Shown here one piece after another: positions 50,754 through 60,003 of a stretch of DNA of 64,000 bases; within the stretch, counting starts at the first letter, position 1; the number at the start of each line of letters is the position of its first letter. The translations under genes and the position numbers were made by a program. The stretch comes from Paenibacillus sabinae T27 (lineage in GTDB: Bacteria > Bacillota > Bacilli > Paenibacillales > Paenibacillaceae): positions 2,344,001 to 2,408,000 of the forward strand of contig NZ_CP004078.1 in assembly GCF_000612505.1 (NCBI RefSeq), read 5' to 3'. The notes beneath the pieces are model-generated. The model made no database searches, was not told the DNA's origin, and saw only the letters and a program-made list of their open reading frames with translations.

Positions 50754-52229
50754 TTAAAAAATCGGGTCGGCCTCGACGATAACTTTAACATGAGTAAGAG
50801 TGCGATCCTCCGGCCCCTTGACCGGCAGGCCGATCTCCACATGGTCGAGGATATAATCGATGTTATCCTGGGTAATAACTTCTCCAGGGAGCAGGATTGG
50901 AATACCCGGTGGATACACATAAATGAACTCCGCGATAATCCGGTCGGCCGATTCCTTGAACGGGACAAGCTCCGTGTCCGCATAGAAGGCGTCGCGCGGA
51001 GTAAGCGCAAGCTGCGGAATCTCGGGAACCTGGACTTTAAGCTCGTAGATGTCGCCTTTGCCGTAATGGATGGCGGAGAGCACCCGCAGTGCCGACAACA
51101 GCTTGTCGACCGATTGTTGGGTATCTCCCGGCGTGATTAGGCAAAGAATGTTATACATGTCGCTCATTTCAACTTCAATATTATATTTCTCGCGCAGCCA
51201 GTTCTCTGCTTCCCAGCCCGTGATGCCCAGATGGCGCACGTGAATACTCAGCTTGGTAGGGTCATGGTCGAAGGTAGCTTCCGTGCCGAGAATTTCATTG
51301 CCGAAGCTGTACAGGCCTTCAAGTTCGTTAACCGCTTCTCTCGCATAGTTGGCAAGCTCAATTGCTCTAGAAGCCATGTCATGGCCATGGAGGGCAAGCT
51401 GGCGTCTAGCCGTGTCGAGAGATGCCAGCAAGACGTACGAAGTCGACGTTGTCGTCAGCATACTGAGCATCGTCTGTACGCGCTGCGGATTAATAAAACC
51501 GGTATCGGCGTTGACGTTAAGTACGGAGCTTTGGGTCATGGAGCCGCCGAGCTTATGAACGCTTGTGGCAGCCATATCGGCTCCGGCCTGCATGGCCGAC
51601 ATCGGCAGCTCCTCGTGGAAATGGATCAACACCCCGTGGGCCTCATCAACAAGCACGGGAACGCCGTAGCTGTGGGCCAGATCGACGATCGATCGAAGAT
51701 CGGTGCATATCCCGAAATAGGTCGGATTGATGACAAGCACCCCTTTGGCGTCCGGATGACGCTGCAGGGCCCGTTTGAGCGAACTGGTCGTAATGCCGTG
51801 GTCGATGCCGAGATTCTCATCCTGTACGGGAGAGACAAAAATCGGCTTTGCCCCCGAGAAGATAATGGCGGACATGACCGATTTGTGGACATTGCGGGGC
51901 ACGATAATCTTCTCCCCTGGAGAGCAGACCGACAGAATCATCGTCATGATGGCTCCGCTTGTGCCCTGAACGCTAAAATAAGTATAGTCCGCTCCAAACG
52001 CTTCCGCCGCCAGGTTCTGTGCCTGGGCGATCACGCCTTTGGGCTGATGCAGGTCGTCAAGCGGTGCAATATTGATCAGATCTATGGAAAAGGCGTTATC
52101 ACCGATGAATTCCCTGAACTCGGGATCGGTTCCGGCACCTTTTTTATGACCGGGAATATGAAATTGCACCGGATTTCCGGCAGCGTGCTTTTTTAGAGCC
52201 GTGAAGAGAGGGGTAAGCGATTGATCCAT
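50754..52229 (-). CDS. speA: Orn/Lys/Arg decarboxylase (SpeA/YaaO-type, PLP-dependent)
   Basis: A 491-aa fold-type I enzyme: FHIPGHKKG at the start, VQGTSGAIMTMI, VDEAHGVLIHF (PLP Asp/His) and SVHKLGGSMTQSS (Schiff-base Lys). The C-terminal part (PPGIPILLPGEVIT) is standard. The short Bacillus form makes agmatine from arginine (SpeA) or acts on lysine (YaaO); I favour arginine decarboxylase but cannot separate them by eye. GGGAG spaced 6 bases favours ATG 52229 over GTG 52241. Confidence 0.88.
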   Translation of the reverse strand: MDQSLTPLFTALKKHAAGNPVQFHIPGHKKGAGTDPEFREFIGDNAFSIDLINIAPLDDLHQPKGVIAQAQNLAAEAFGADYTYFSVQGTSGAIMTMILSVCSPGEKIIVPRNVHKSVMSAIIFSGAKPIFVSPVQDENLGIDHGITTSSLKRALQRHPDAKGVLVINPTYFGICTDLRSIVDLAHSYGVPVLVDEAHGVLIHFHEELPMSAMQAGADMAATSVHKLGGSMTQSSVLNVNADTGFINPQRVQTMLSMLTTTSTSYVLLASLDTARRQLALHGHDMASRAIELANYAREAVNELEGLYSFGNEILGTEATFDHDPTKLSIHVRHLGITGWEAENWLREKYNIEVEMSDMYNILCLITPGDTQQSVDKLLSALRVLSAIHYGKGDIYELKVQVPEIPQLALTPRDAFYADTELVPFKESADRIIAEFIYVYPPGIPILLPGEVITQDNIDYILDHVEIGLPVKGPEDRTLTHVKVIVEADPIF

Positions 52230-52316
52230 TAATACTCCCACAACCTTTCTATAACTGAAGTCGCAAACAAAGAGAAGTATAACAAAACAATCATCATAAT
52301 ACTAGGATGTGATGTA

Positions 52317-53612
52317 ATGCCTGCAAATACCCAGCAGCGCACGCATATCAGTCTGGCGTCGCCGTTCATAATCGAGATGTGGTTTATCATTTTTTTGGTT
52401 GAATTTGTGAAGGGATCACTGCTTGTCGCACTGCTTCCTGTCTATATGGAGAACGTTCTTGGGCTGTCCGTCACGGTAGTCGGACTTGCCTTTGCGCTGC
52501 AGTATCTCGGCGACAATCTCTTTCGCGGCCCTTCGGGCTGGATCATGGAACGGATCGGGTACCGCTGGACTATGACCGGAGCGCTGCTCTTGATCGCGGT
52601 AGCCGTAATCCTTATTATTTACGCCAAAGATGCGGCGTCTCTGTCGCTGGCCTGCCTGATCTTAGGGATCGGCACATCCCCGCTCTGGCCGTGCGTCATG
52701 ACGGGCGTAACCGAGCTGGCCGTTTCTACCAAGAGCGGCAGCAGCGGCGCGGCCATGGGCGCCGTGGAGATGGCCTCTCTGGCCGGTACGGGCATCGGCC
52801 CGATCACGGTCAACTTCCTGATGGACCACGGCCACCAAAGCTACCGCGCCGTATTCTTCGTGCTCCTGGGCTTTGCAGCGGCCGTAGTCGCCGTCGCCCT
52901 GCTGCTCCCCGCCCGGATCGGCCATGGGGTACATGCCGTGACGCGCGGAACCCAAGCACCGGAAGCGGCCCGTCCGAAGCTGTCCCCGCTCGCGAGTCTG
53001 AAGCGGACGTTGCTTCAGCTTAAACAATCGCTGAGGGTCAGCCGTCTGCTGTACCCGGCTTTGTTCCTGCAGGCGTTCGCCATCGGGCTGATGACGCCGG
53101 TCGTCACTCTGTTCACCCGGACGGAGCTGCATTTATCGCCGATCCAGTTCAATCTCCTGCTGATTGCCGGCGGCGGAATCACCGTGCTGGCTCTGGTTCC
53201 GGCGGGCAAGCTGGTCGACCGGATCGGCACTGAGGCGTTTCTCAATACCGGCTTCCTGCTGGCCGCTGCTTCGCTCGCCACCTTTGCTCACGTACGCAGC
53301 CTACCGTATGTCTTCGTGGTTGTCGCTCTGGTCGGGATCAGCTATGCTTGTATCCTGCCCGCATGGAACGCCTTCATAGCCAAGCAGGTGCCCAAAGGCG
53401 AACGCGGAACGGTATGGGGAATATTTCTTACCCTACAGGGCTCCGGTATGGTGGCCGGTCCCATCGTATCGGGCAAGCTTTGGGATTCGGTCGGGCACGG
53501 CGTACCCTTTATAGCCAGCTCATTTGTCATGGTGCTGCTGTTCTTCCTTCACCTGGCGATTGTTCGCCGCACCAAACGGAAAAACGAGGCACTCCAGTTA
53601 ACGCGGTCTTGA
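52317..53612 (+). CDS. MFS transporter (12 helices)
   Basis: A 431-aa polytopic protein with about 12 helices: FIIFLVEFVKGSLLVALLPV first, LAFALQYLGDNLFRGPSGWI carrying the motif-A-like loop (GWIMERIGYRW), and a repeat of it in the second half (AGKLVDRIGTEAF). The middle loop is basic. Likely a drug or metabolite exporter; substrate unknown. AGGATGTGATGTA precedes the ATG. A strong terminator follows at 53650. Confidence 0.85.
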   Translation: MPANTQQRTHISLASPFIIEMWFIIFLVEFVKGSLLVALLPVYMENVLGLSVTVVGLAFALQYLGDNLFRGPSGWIMERIGYRWTMTGALLLIAVAVILIIYAKDAASLSLACLILGIGTSPLWPCVMTGVTELAVSTKSGSSGAAMGAVEMASLAGTGIGPITVNFLMDHGHQSYRAVFFVLLGFAAAVVAVALLLPARIGHGVHAVTRGTQAPEAARPKLSPLASLKRTLLQLKQSLRVSRLLYPALFLQAFAIGLMTPVVTLFTRTELHLSPIQFNLLLIAGGGITVLALVPAGKLVDRIGTEAFLNTGFLLAAASLATFAHVRSLPYVFVVVALVGISYACILPAWNAFIAKQVPKGERGTVWGIFLTLQGSGMVAGPIVSGKLWDSVGHGVPFIASSFVMVLLFFLHLAIVRRTKRKNEALQLTRS

Positions 53613-53649
53613 GCGTGGAGCTTCCCCCTGAAAGCCGTGCCCCAAATAC

Positions 53650-53691
53650 AAACCGCCCGCTCTCCTATGTTACGGTGAGCGGGCGGTTTTT
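53650..53691. terminator. Terminator after MFS gene
   Basis: AACCGCCCGCTC / GAGCGGGCGGTT stem, then TTT; between convergent genes. Confidence 0.9.
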
Positions 53692-53733
53692 GCCTTTCTT
53701 TTTTGAAGAAATCCGGGGGATGAAAAAATCCCC

Positions 53734-54357
53734 TTAGAACGCCATCCGGTACAGCGGCAGCAGCGTCTCGAAGGTTTGTTCGATGATCTTGAGAAGCGCT
53801 GGGCCGTCCCGAAGAACGGGATCGCTGCTTTCTATCCGCAGGCCGCAGGTGACCTCCGCTTTCTTGACCTCCTTGAGACGGCGCGTCAACCGGGCGAACT
53901 GTTCATCGTCCATGTCCGATTGCGGGGTTCCGTGCGGGTCCAGATGGTCCGTAGACCAGAAATAATTTCCCGGCAGCTGATTACGGACTTCAGAAATGCT
54001 GCCGGAGAGCGCATCGGCGAAAATAATCTTGTTCGAACTCTCATAAATGATGGCGAACACGATAAACAGATGGCTGTGAAACATTCCCGTCTGGAAATGG
54101 GGGAGCGCTTTGTAGCCTCTTTTTCCGGGCCCCCAGGCCACCCAGGTATCATTTGGCGGATGCACCGTTCGCCGGGCGTGCTTGGCCACATAAGGGTACA
54201 TTTCTTCCCCGCTTAAGGCGGAAAGAAACGGGGCGACTTCGTCGCCGAGCGCCGTCAGCTTGGGCCGTACCCTGGAGATGAGAGCCTCCATCCGCGGTTC
54301 CAGGCCGCCTATGGCAAATACTTCGAAATCTTCTGCTGTAAATCCGTTAAACGTCAA
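53734..54357 (-). CDS. DUF1054 (YktB) family protein
   Basis: A 207-aa protein matching the DUF1054/YktB pattern: FTAEDFEVFAIGGLEPRMEA, ARRTVHPPNDTWVAWGPGKR, YKALPHFQTGMFHSHLFIVF and LPGNYFWSTDHLDPHG. Widespread in Bacillales, cytoplasmic, function unknown. AGAGGTGACAGG precedes the ATG. Confidence 0.85.
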   Translation of the reverse strand: MTFNGFTAEDFEVFAIGGLEPRMEALISRVRPKLTALGDEVAPFLSALSGEEMYPYVAKHARRTVHPPNDTWVAWGPGKRGYKALPHFQTGMFHSHLFIVFAIIYESSNKIIFADALSGSISEVRNQLPGNYFWSTDHLDPHGTPQSDMDDEQFARLTRRLKEVKKAEVTCGLRIESSDPVLRDGPALLKIIEQTFETLLPLYRMAF

Positions 54358-54641
54358 ATCCTGTCACCTCTAAGCTCTATGCGAATGTTCCGATTTCGCT
54401 ATAATGCGCGCTATTTATCCGCGGCAAAAGCGTTTGGAATGTTGTGGGAGCGGGTAAAAATAGTCAATAAACCAAGTTCCCGCTACATAAACTGAAGTAT
54501 AAAATAAGTGTAGGCTTAACGCAAAGAATCTTTACCCGCGGCCGCTTGTGTTTACCGGCGGCAGTCACGGCTTCCGTAAACACACAAGACGCAAATGACA
54601 AGGTCGGTTTTGCTATCCCAAGGCATAGAGGAGGGAGTGCC

Positions 54642-55238
54642 GTGAATAAGAACGACGAGGTGGAGTACTGCAATTTGGAGCTCCGGTTTGACCGTATGCA
54701 TATTCAGAATCTGATCAAGGATTTGATCCAGGAAGGCTATTCCTTATACTGGAGCGAGAGCGATAATCTTTTTGTCATATCGGTCCGTACCGGGCGCAAG
54801 CTTATCAAGCTCCGTTTTCAGCGGATCAGGGACGGTTACAAGCTGGTGGGCGATTACATGATTCGCGATGCCCGACTGGCGGAATGGATGGAGAAGCTGA
54901 TTGGCGATATGCGCGGGCATGCCATCGTCAAGCGGTTCCGCGATCGTCAAATCATCATCGAGAACATCCTGTTCGGCGAGGTCATCCGCCTGGTGGAGAT
55001 ATCCGGCTATCAGCAGAGGGTGCTCTATCAGAAAGGCCCTATGCTGTCCGATCAGGAACTTACGAAAATGTTCTACTCAACACTGGGCGAAGAGCGAATC
55101 CGCGAGCGCAGAATCGAAGTCGACGAGGAGCTGGACCGGCTAAGCGCCGCTTTGGCCCGCAAGGACGAGCAGCAGGCAAAGCTTTCCAAGGAAAAACTCA
55201 CATTTTTGATGAAGGAATTAACGAAATTGGAATGGTAG
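54642..55238 (+). CDS. Hypothetical protein (198 aa), Paenibacillus-type
   Basis: An alpha/beta protein of unknown function: LELRFDRMHIQNLIKDLIQE, LYWSESDNLFVISVRTGRKL, then a charged helical C-terminus (ERIRERRIEVDEELDRLSAA ... KLSKEKLTFLMKELTKL) that should form a coiled coil. GAGGAGGGAGTGCC before GTG 54642 decides the start; the frame extends to 54546 without a site. Confidence 0.7.
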   Translation: MNKNDEVEYCNLELRFDRMHIQNLIKDLIQEGYSLYWSESDNLFVISVRTGRKLIKLRFQRIRDGYKLVGDYMIRDARLAEWMEKLIGDMRGHAIVKRFRDRQIIIENILFGEVIRLVEISGYQQRVLYQKGPMLSDQELTKMFYSTLGEERIRERRIEVDEELDRLSAALARKDEQQAKLSKEKLTFLMKELTKLEW

Positions 55239-55450
55239 ATACAGTTCTTATCAAGCATGATTCGGGCACCTCTGGCAAAGGGGTGTCTTCGATTTGCGAG
55301 GCAATTTCCCTTAGGGGTTCACTTCTGGTGAAAAAAACGTTAGAATGGTTACGTTGCGAGTCAAATTTCATCAAAGATGCATTTTGTCAATGAAATTGAT
55401 CTCTTGATGCTTCACACAAAATTAAAAGTGTAAAAAGGGTGGAGGACCAG

Positions 55451-56874
55451 ATGGCAAAACAACAAATCGGCGTCATAGGCCTGGCTGTAATGGGCAAAAA
55501 TTTGGCTCTTAACATCGAGAGCAGAGGCTTTACCGTATCGGTATACAATCGTTCCCCCGAGAAGACGCATGATCTTCTCAAAGAAGCAGAAGGCAAGAAT
55601 TTGACAGGCACTTTCTCCGTTGAAGAATTTGTGCAATCGCTGGAAACTCCGCGCAAAATCCTGATTATGGTTCAGGCGGGCAAAGCGACGGATGCAACGA
55701 TCGAGCAACTGATTCCGCATCTGGATCAAGGCGATATCATCATCGACGGCGGCAACGCCTACTTCCCGGATACGGTTCGCCGTAACAAGGAACTCGAAGA
55801 GAAGGGCTTCCGCTTTATCGGCACCGGCGTATCCGGCGGCGAAGAAGGCGCGCTCAAAGGACCTTCCATTATGCCTGGCGGTCAGGAAAGCGCATATCAA
55901 TTGGTAGAACCGATCCTCACAGCAATCTCGGCCAAAGTGGACGGAGAACCTTGCTGTACATATATCGGACCGGACGGAGCCGGCCATTACGTCAAAATGG
56001 TGCATAACGGCATTGAGTACGGCGATATGCAGCTTATCTGCGAAGCTTATCAGCTGCTCAAGGACGTAGTGGGACTGGATGAAAAAGAACTGCATGCCAC
56101 CTTCGCCGAGTGGAACAAAGGCGAGCTCGACAGCTACCTGATCGAGATCACGAAGGACATCTTCGCACAGTATGATCCGGAGACCGGCAAACCGATGGTC
56201 GACGTCATTCTTGACGCGGCGGGCCAAAAAGGCACCGGCAAATGGACAAGCCAAAGCTCGCTGGATCTCGGCGTGCCGCTGTCCATGATCACCGAATCCG
56301 TCTTCTCCCGCTTCCTGTCCGCGATGAAGGAAGAGCGCGTGGAAGCCAGCAAGGTGCTGAGCGGTCCAGCAGGGGAGCCGTTCAGCGGCGACAAGGCTGA
56401 ATTCATCGAGAATGTCCGCAGAGCGCTGTTCGCGAGCAAGATCGTGTCGTACGCTCAAGGCTTCGCGCAGCTGCGCGTCGCTTCCGATGAATACGGCTGG
56501 AACCTGAAATACGGCAATCTCGCCAAAATCTGGCGCGGCGGCTGCATATCCGTTCCCGCTTCCTGCAAAACATTACGGACGCCTACGAGAACAATCCGGA
56601 GCTCAAAAACCTGCTGCTGGATCCGTTCTTCAAGGACGTCATGACTTCTTACCAGGATGCATGGCGCAAAGTGGTTGCCGAAGCCGTTACACGCGGCATT
56701 CCGGTTCCTGGTTTTGCGAGCGCCCTGGCATACTACGACAGCTACCGCACGGAGCGTCTGCCGGCGAACCTGCTTCAGGCGCAGCGCGACTACTTCGGCG
56801 CGCATACCTTCAAGCGCGTGGACAAGGAAGGCATCTTCCACCACGATTGGATCGCCGAAGCGCAATCCGAATAA
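55451..56874 (+). pseudogene. gnd: 6-phosphogluconate dehydrogenase, interrupted by a 1-nt frameshift
   Basis: The first 366 codons are a normal decarboxylating 6-phosphogluconate dehydrogenase: [20 protein letters not shown] (NADP fold), [40 protein letters not shown], and [10 protein letters not shown]. After IWRGGC (56543) the expected [16 protein letters not shown] is read in the wrong frame ([13 protein letters not shown]) and stops at 56644. The other frame then carries [20 protein letters not shown] to ...[11 protein letters not shown] at 56874. TGC-ATA-TCC versus the expected TGC-ATC-ATC-CGT shows one missing base at about 56546-56550. ATG 55451 follows GGGTGGAGGACCAG. This may be a sequencing error or a true mutation; a second gnd or another route may exist. 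Confidence 0.88.
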
Positions 56875-56896
56875 AGTCGAGTATACTACGCCTCAC

Positions 56897-56941
56897 AGCC
56901 CGGAAAGAGTCCGCCTTCTGGCGGTTCTTCCGGGCTTTTTT
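56897..56941 (+). terminator. Terminator after gnd
   Basis: AGCCCGGAA / TTCCGGGCT with an inner CCGCC/GGCGG hairpin and TTTTTT. Confidence 0.88.
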
Positions 56942-57050
56942 ATGAGGTCATGGGATAATCGGATGGACGAAGCATTGTGCTGAGTTTTCACCCTGTGTTA
57001 TGATATGTCTAAAATTACGATAAAGTCTCAAACTAGGGGTGGTGATCGTT

Positions 57051-57614
57051 ATGTCGGCAGACGACATGAAGCGGCAGAGCAGGCCAACGGACGCCAAAAA
57101 TCTGATTCTGATCGGAATGATGGGAACGGGGAAGTCGACGGTAGGCGCCATTCTTGCCGAGGAACTGGGATTTGAACTGGTCGACCTGGATCAGGTGATC
57201 GTTCGTAAGGAAGGGCGAAGCATCGCCGAGATTTTTGAAAAGGATGGAGAAGGCTACTTCCGGACAGTAGAGACGGAAAGCTTGCGGGAAACGCTTCAGA
57301 CCGGAGGACAGGTTATCGCCACGGGCGGAGGTGCAGTATTGGCCGAGGCGAACAGACAGCTGATGCTGGAGAACGGAGTCGTCGCAGCGCTCAGAGCAAC
57401 GGCGGAGGAGATCATCTCACGTGTAAACGGCGACAGCAACCGGCCGCTGCTTGCCGGCAATGCGGAAGAGCGCGTCAGACGCATTCTGGAAGAACGTAAG
57501 GACGCCTACAGCTTCGCGCACTGCACAGTGGATACAAGCAGCCTTACAGCGGCACAAGTGTGTCAGGATATTTTAATGCACTACCGCGTTTTAGCTTTTA
57601 AGCATGTTGGTTAA
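57051..57614 (+). CDS. aroK: Shikimate kinase
   Basis: A 187-aa kinase: Walker A GMMGTGKST, DLDQVIVRKEGRSIAEIFEK (shikimate Asp/Arg motif), FRTVE and GGGAVL, lid NRPLLAG. It phosphorylates shikimate, two steps before chorismate. GGGGTGGTGAT precedes ATG 57051; GTG 57039 is part of it. Near aroA (58049), interrupted only by the convergent rhodanese gene, whose stop overlaps by 4 bp. Confidence 0.93.
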   Translation: MSADDMKRQSRPTDAKNLILIGMMGTGKSTVGAILAEELGFELVDLDQVIVRKEGRSIAEIFEKDGEGYFRTVETESLRETLQTGGQVIATGGGAVLAEANRQLMLENGVVAALRATAEEIISRVNGDSNRPLLAGNAEERVRRILEERKDAYSFAHCTVDTSSLTAAQVCQDILMHYRVLAFKHVG

Positions 57615-57922
57615 TGCTCCAGCAGCTCGTACCAGCCGATCATGCCGCCGCTGAAGTTCGCTACGCGGTCATAACCCTGGGAGCTCAAATATTCGCATAC
57701 CCGCTGGCTTCTGGAGCCGGAACGGCATATGAAAACAACCTCCGCATCCTCGGGGATATCGGACATGCGGTACGGAATGTCGCCCATCGGAATATGCTGA
57801 GCGCCCGAAATCATTCCAAGGGCTACTTCATCGGCTTCTCTGACATCAATCAGGACCAATTCTTCGCCGGATTCCAGGCGCTGATGCAATTCCTCGGCGG
57901 TAATTTGGGGAATACCATTCAT
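57611..57922 (-). CDS. Rhodanese-like sulfurtransferase domain protein
   Basis: A 103-aa single rhodanese domain with active loop CRSGSR (Cys66) and LIDVREADEVALGMISGAQH at the start. Moves sulfane sulfur to acceptors such as thioredoxin-like proteins; specific role unknown. It sits antisense between aroK and aroA; its stop overlaps aroK's end. Confidence 0.9.
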   Translation of the reverse strand: MNGIPQITAEELHQRLESGEELVLIDVREADEVALGMISGAQHIPMGDIPYRMSDIPEDAEVVFICRSGSRSQRVCEYLSSQGYDRVANFSGGMIGWYELLEH

Positions 57923-58048
57923 GGATATGACCTCTTTCCTTGACGAGAATGGTTTAATGATATCATAAGGACGGATTACTCTGTCAAATGATGACTGTGA
58001 CCGTATCCACCAATCAATATATTCAATATATAAGGAGAGCTAAGAAAC

Positions 58049-59341
58049 ATGGACGTTATTGTAAGGCCTACGCCGGTACTAAACGGGGAAATCGGAGCAC
58101 TTTCCTCCAAAAATTATACAACGCGCTATCTGCTGGTCGCCGCGCTGTCCGAAGGAACCAGCACCATCTATCACCCGGCGCACAGCGAGGACAGCGACGC
58201 GATCCGCCGCTGTATCCGCGATCTGGGAGCCGAGCTTACGGAGGATGACGAGAAGATTGTCATCAAAGGCTTCGGCCGGCGTCCCAAAGACGTTAAGGAG
58301 CTCAATGTCGGCAATGCCGGCGCCGTGCTGCGCTTCCTGATGGCGGTAGCTTCCCTGTGCCCGGAAGTGACCTTTGTGAATACATACCCCGACTCACTGG
58401 GCAAGCGTCCCCATGACGATCTGATCGACGCCCTCGGCCAGCTCGGTGTTGAGGTCGAGCATAACGAAGGCCGCCTTCCGATCACTATCCGGGGCGGCAA
58501 CCCCAAAGGGGGACGCATTACCGTCTCCGGAGCGGTCAGCTCCCAGTATTTGAGCGCGCTGCTGTTTCTGACGCCGCTGCTTGAGGAAGACAGTGAGATT
58601 ATCGTCCTGAACGATCTGAAATCGAAAGTGGTTGTAGGCCAGACGCTGGAGGTGCTGGAGCAGGCCGGTATCGTAGTTCACGCGGCCGACGATTATATGT
58701 CGTTCAAGGTGCCGGGCGGACAGTCTTATGAGGCCAAGTCGTATACCGTACAGGGGGATTACCCCGGCTCGGCAGCCGTACTGGCCGCCGCCGCCGTTAC
58801 AAAGTCCGATGTAAAGATTCATCGCCTCGCCGAGAAGAGCCGGCAGGGGGAAAGAGCAATTATCGACGTGCTGCGTATGATGGAAGTGCCGCTTACCCAC
58901 GAGAACGGAACGGTGCACGTACAGGGGAATGAACGCCTGAAGGCGGTCGAATTCGACGGAGATGCGGCTACGGACGCCGTGCTGGCTATGGTTGCCGCCG
59001 CCGTGTTCGCGGAAGGGACCTCCAGATTTTATAATGTGGAGAATTTACGCTACAAGGAATGCGACCGCATCACCGATTATTTGGCCGAGCTGAGCAAGGC
59101 CGGGGCGAAGGTCGAAGAACGGCGGGACGAGATCATCGTTCACGGCAGACCGGAAGGCGTCGAAGGTGGCGTTACGATCAACGCGCACTTCGATCATCGC
59201 GTCATTATGGCCCTCACAGTCGTCGGACTTCGCGCGGCGAAGCCGCTGCTGATTAAGGATGCGCATCATGTAGCCAAATCGTATCCGCAGTACTTTGACC
59301 ATTTGAAGGCGCTTGGCGCGGATGTGGAGTGGGTAAAATAA
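58049..59341 (+). CDS. aroA: 3-phosphoshikimate 1-carboxyvinyltransferase (EPSP synthase)
   Basis: A 430-aa enzyme: LNGEIGALSSKNYTTRYLLV (substrate Lys/Ser/Arg), LNVGNAGAVLRFLMA, DSLGKRPHDDLIDALGQLG (PEP Arg), GAVSSQYLSALLF, and the C-terminal ENLRYKECDRITDYLAELSK with NAHFDHRVIMALTVVG. Joins PEP to shikimate-3-phosphate. The residues LNVGNAG (for the usual N/DxGNSG/AGT) look typical of class II-like variants. AAGGAGAGC precedes ATG. Confidence 0.94.
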   Translation: MDVIVRPTPVLNGEIGALSSKNYTTRYLLVAALSEGTSTIYHPAHSEDSDAIRRCIRDLGAELTEDDEKIVIKGFGRRPKDVKELNVGNAGAVLRFLMAVASLCPEVTFVNTYPDSLGKRPHDDLIDALGQLGVEVEHNEGRLPITIRGGNPKGGRITVSGAVSSQYLSALLFLTPLLEEDSEIIVLNDLKSKVVVGQTLEVLEQAGIVVHAADDYMSFKVPGGQSYEAKSYTVQGDYPGSAAVLAAAAVTKSDVKIHRLAEKSRQGERAIIDVLRMMEVPLTHENGTVHVQGNERLKAVEFDGDAATDAVLAMVAAAVFAEGTSRFYNVENLRYKECDRITDYLAELSKAGAKVEERRDEIIVHGRPEGVEGGVTINAHFDHRVIMALTVVGLRAAKPLLIKDAHHVAKSYPQYFDHLKALGADVEWVK

Positions 59342-59381
59342 AAGCGGCAGAAGGAACTTCTTAACAAAGGGGCTGAAATGT

Positions 59382-59822
59382 ATGGCTTTTGAAAATCCGT
59401 CCAGGGAGCGGATCGGAGACATCCTGGCTTCCGCAGGCAACATCGCCATCGTGGGTCTGTCCGACAAGAGCGACCGGACCTCCTATATGGTTGCTTACGC
59501 CATGCAGAACAAAGGCTACCGTATTATTCCGGTCAATCCGATGGTCGATGGCGAAATCCTTGGGGAGAAGTGCTATCATTCGCTTGCCGAGATTCCTGAA
59601 CCGGTCGACATCGTCAACGTGTTCCGCCGCAGCGAATTCTGTGCTGAGCTTGCCCGGGAGGCCGCAGCGATCGGTGCCAAAGTGCTGTGGCTGCAGCAGG
59701 GCGTTGTCAGCCAGGAAGCGGCCGAAATCGCCGCAGAGGCGGGAATGACGGCCATCATGGACCGCTGCATCAAGGTGGAAGAAGCGATTACGATGCAGGG
59801 GCGGACCCGGAAAACGCAGTAA
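59382..59822 (+). CDS. CoA-binding domain protein (YccU-like)
   Basis: A 146-aa Rossmann protein: NIAIVGLSDKSDRTSYMVAY, GYRIIPVNPMVDGEILGEKC, EPVDIVNVFRRSEFCAELAR and MDRCIKVE near the end are the CoA_binding_2 pattern. Binds CoA or a related nucleotide; role unknown. AAAGGGGCTG precedes ATG. Terminator follows. Confidence 0.9.
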   Translation: MAFENPSRERIGDILASAGNIAIVGLSDKSDRTSYMVAYAMQNKGYRIIPVNPMVDGEILGEKCYHSLAEIPEPVDIVNVFRRSEFCAELAREAAAIGAKVLWLQQGVVSQEAAEIAAEAGMTAIMDRCIKVEEAITMQGRTRKTQ

Positions 59823-59836
59823 CGTCAGTGAAGAGA

Positions 59837-59870
59837 AAACGTCCTGAGCGAGAGGGAGGGACGTTTTTTT
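59837..59870 (+). terminator. Terminator after CoA-binding gene
   Basis: AAACGTCC / GGACGTTT stem with T tract. Confidence 0.85.
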
Positions 59871-59915
59871 GTGCCTGCTTTTGCACGTTCAATCGAATGA
59901 TATGGAATTTTATGG

Positions 59916-59921
59916 TATAAT
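59916..59921 (+). promoter_or_regulatory. -10 box of PTS operon
   Basis: TATAAT 83 bases before the TTG start; no convincing -35 seen. No antiterminator hairpin or cre site recognised. Confidence 0.4.
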
Positions 59922-60003
59922 ACAAAAATGTGCCGACTTATTCTTTTGACAAAACGGGACACAGGCCGTACCATTCAATGTAGTATGAAAGGAGAGATCC
60001 ATT

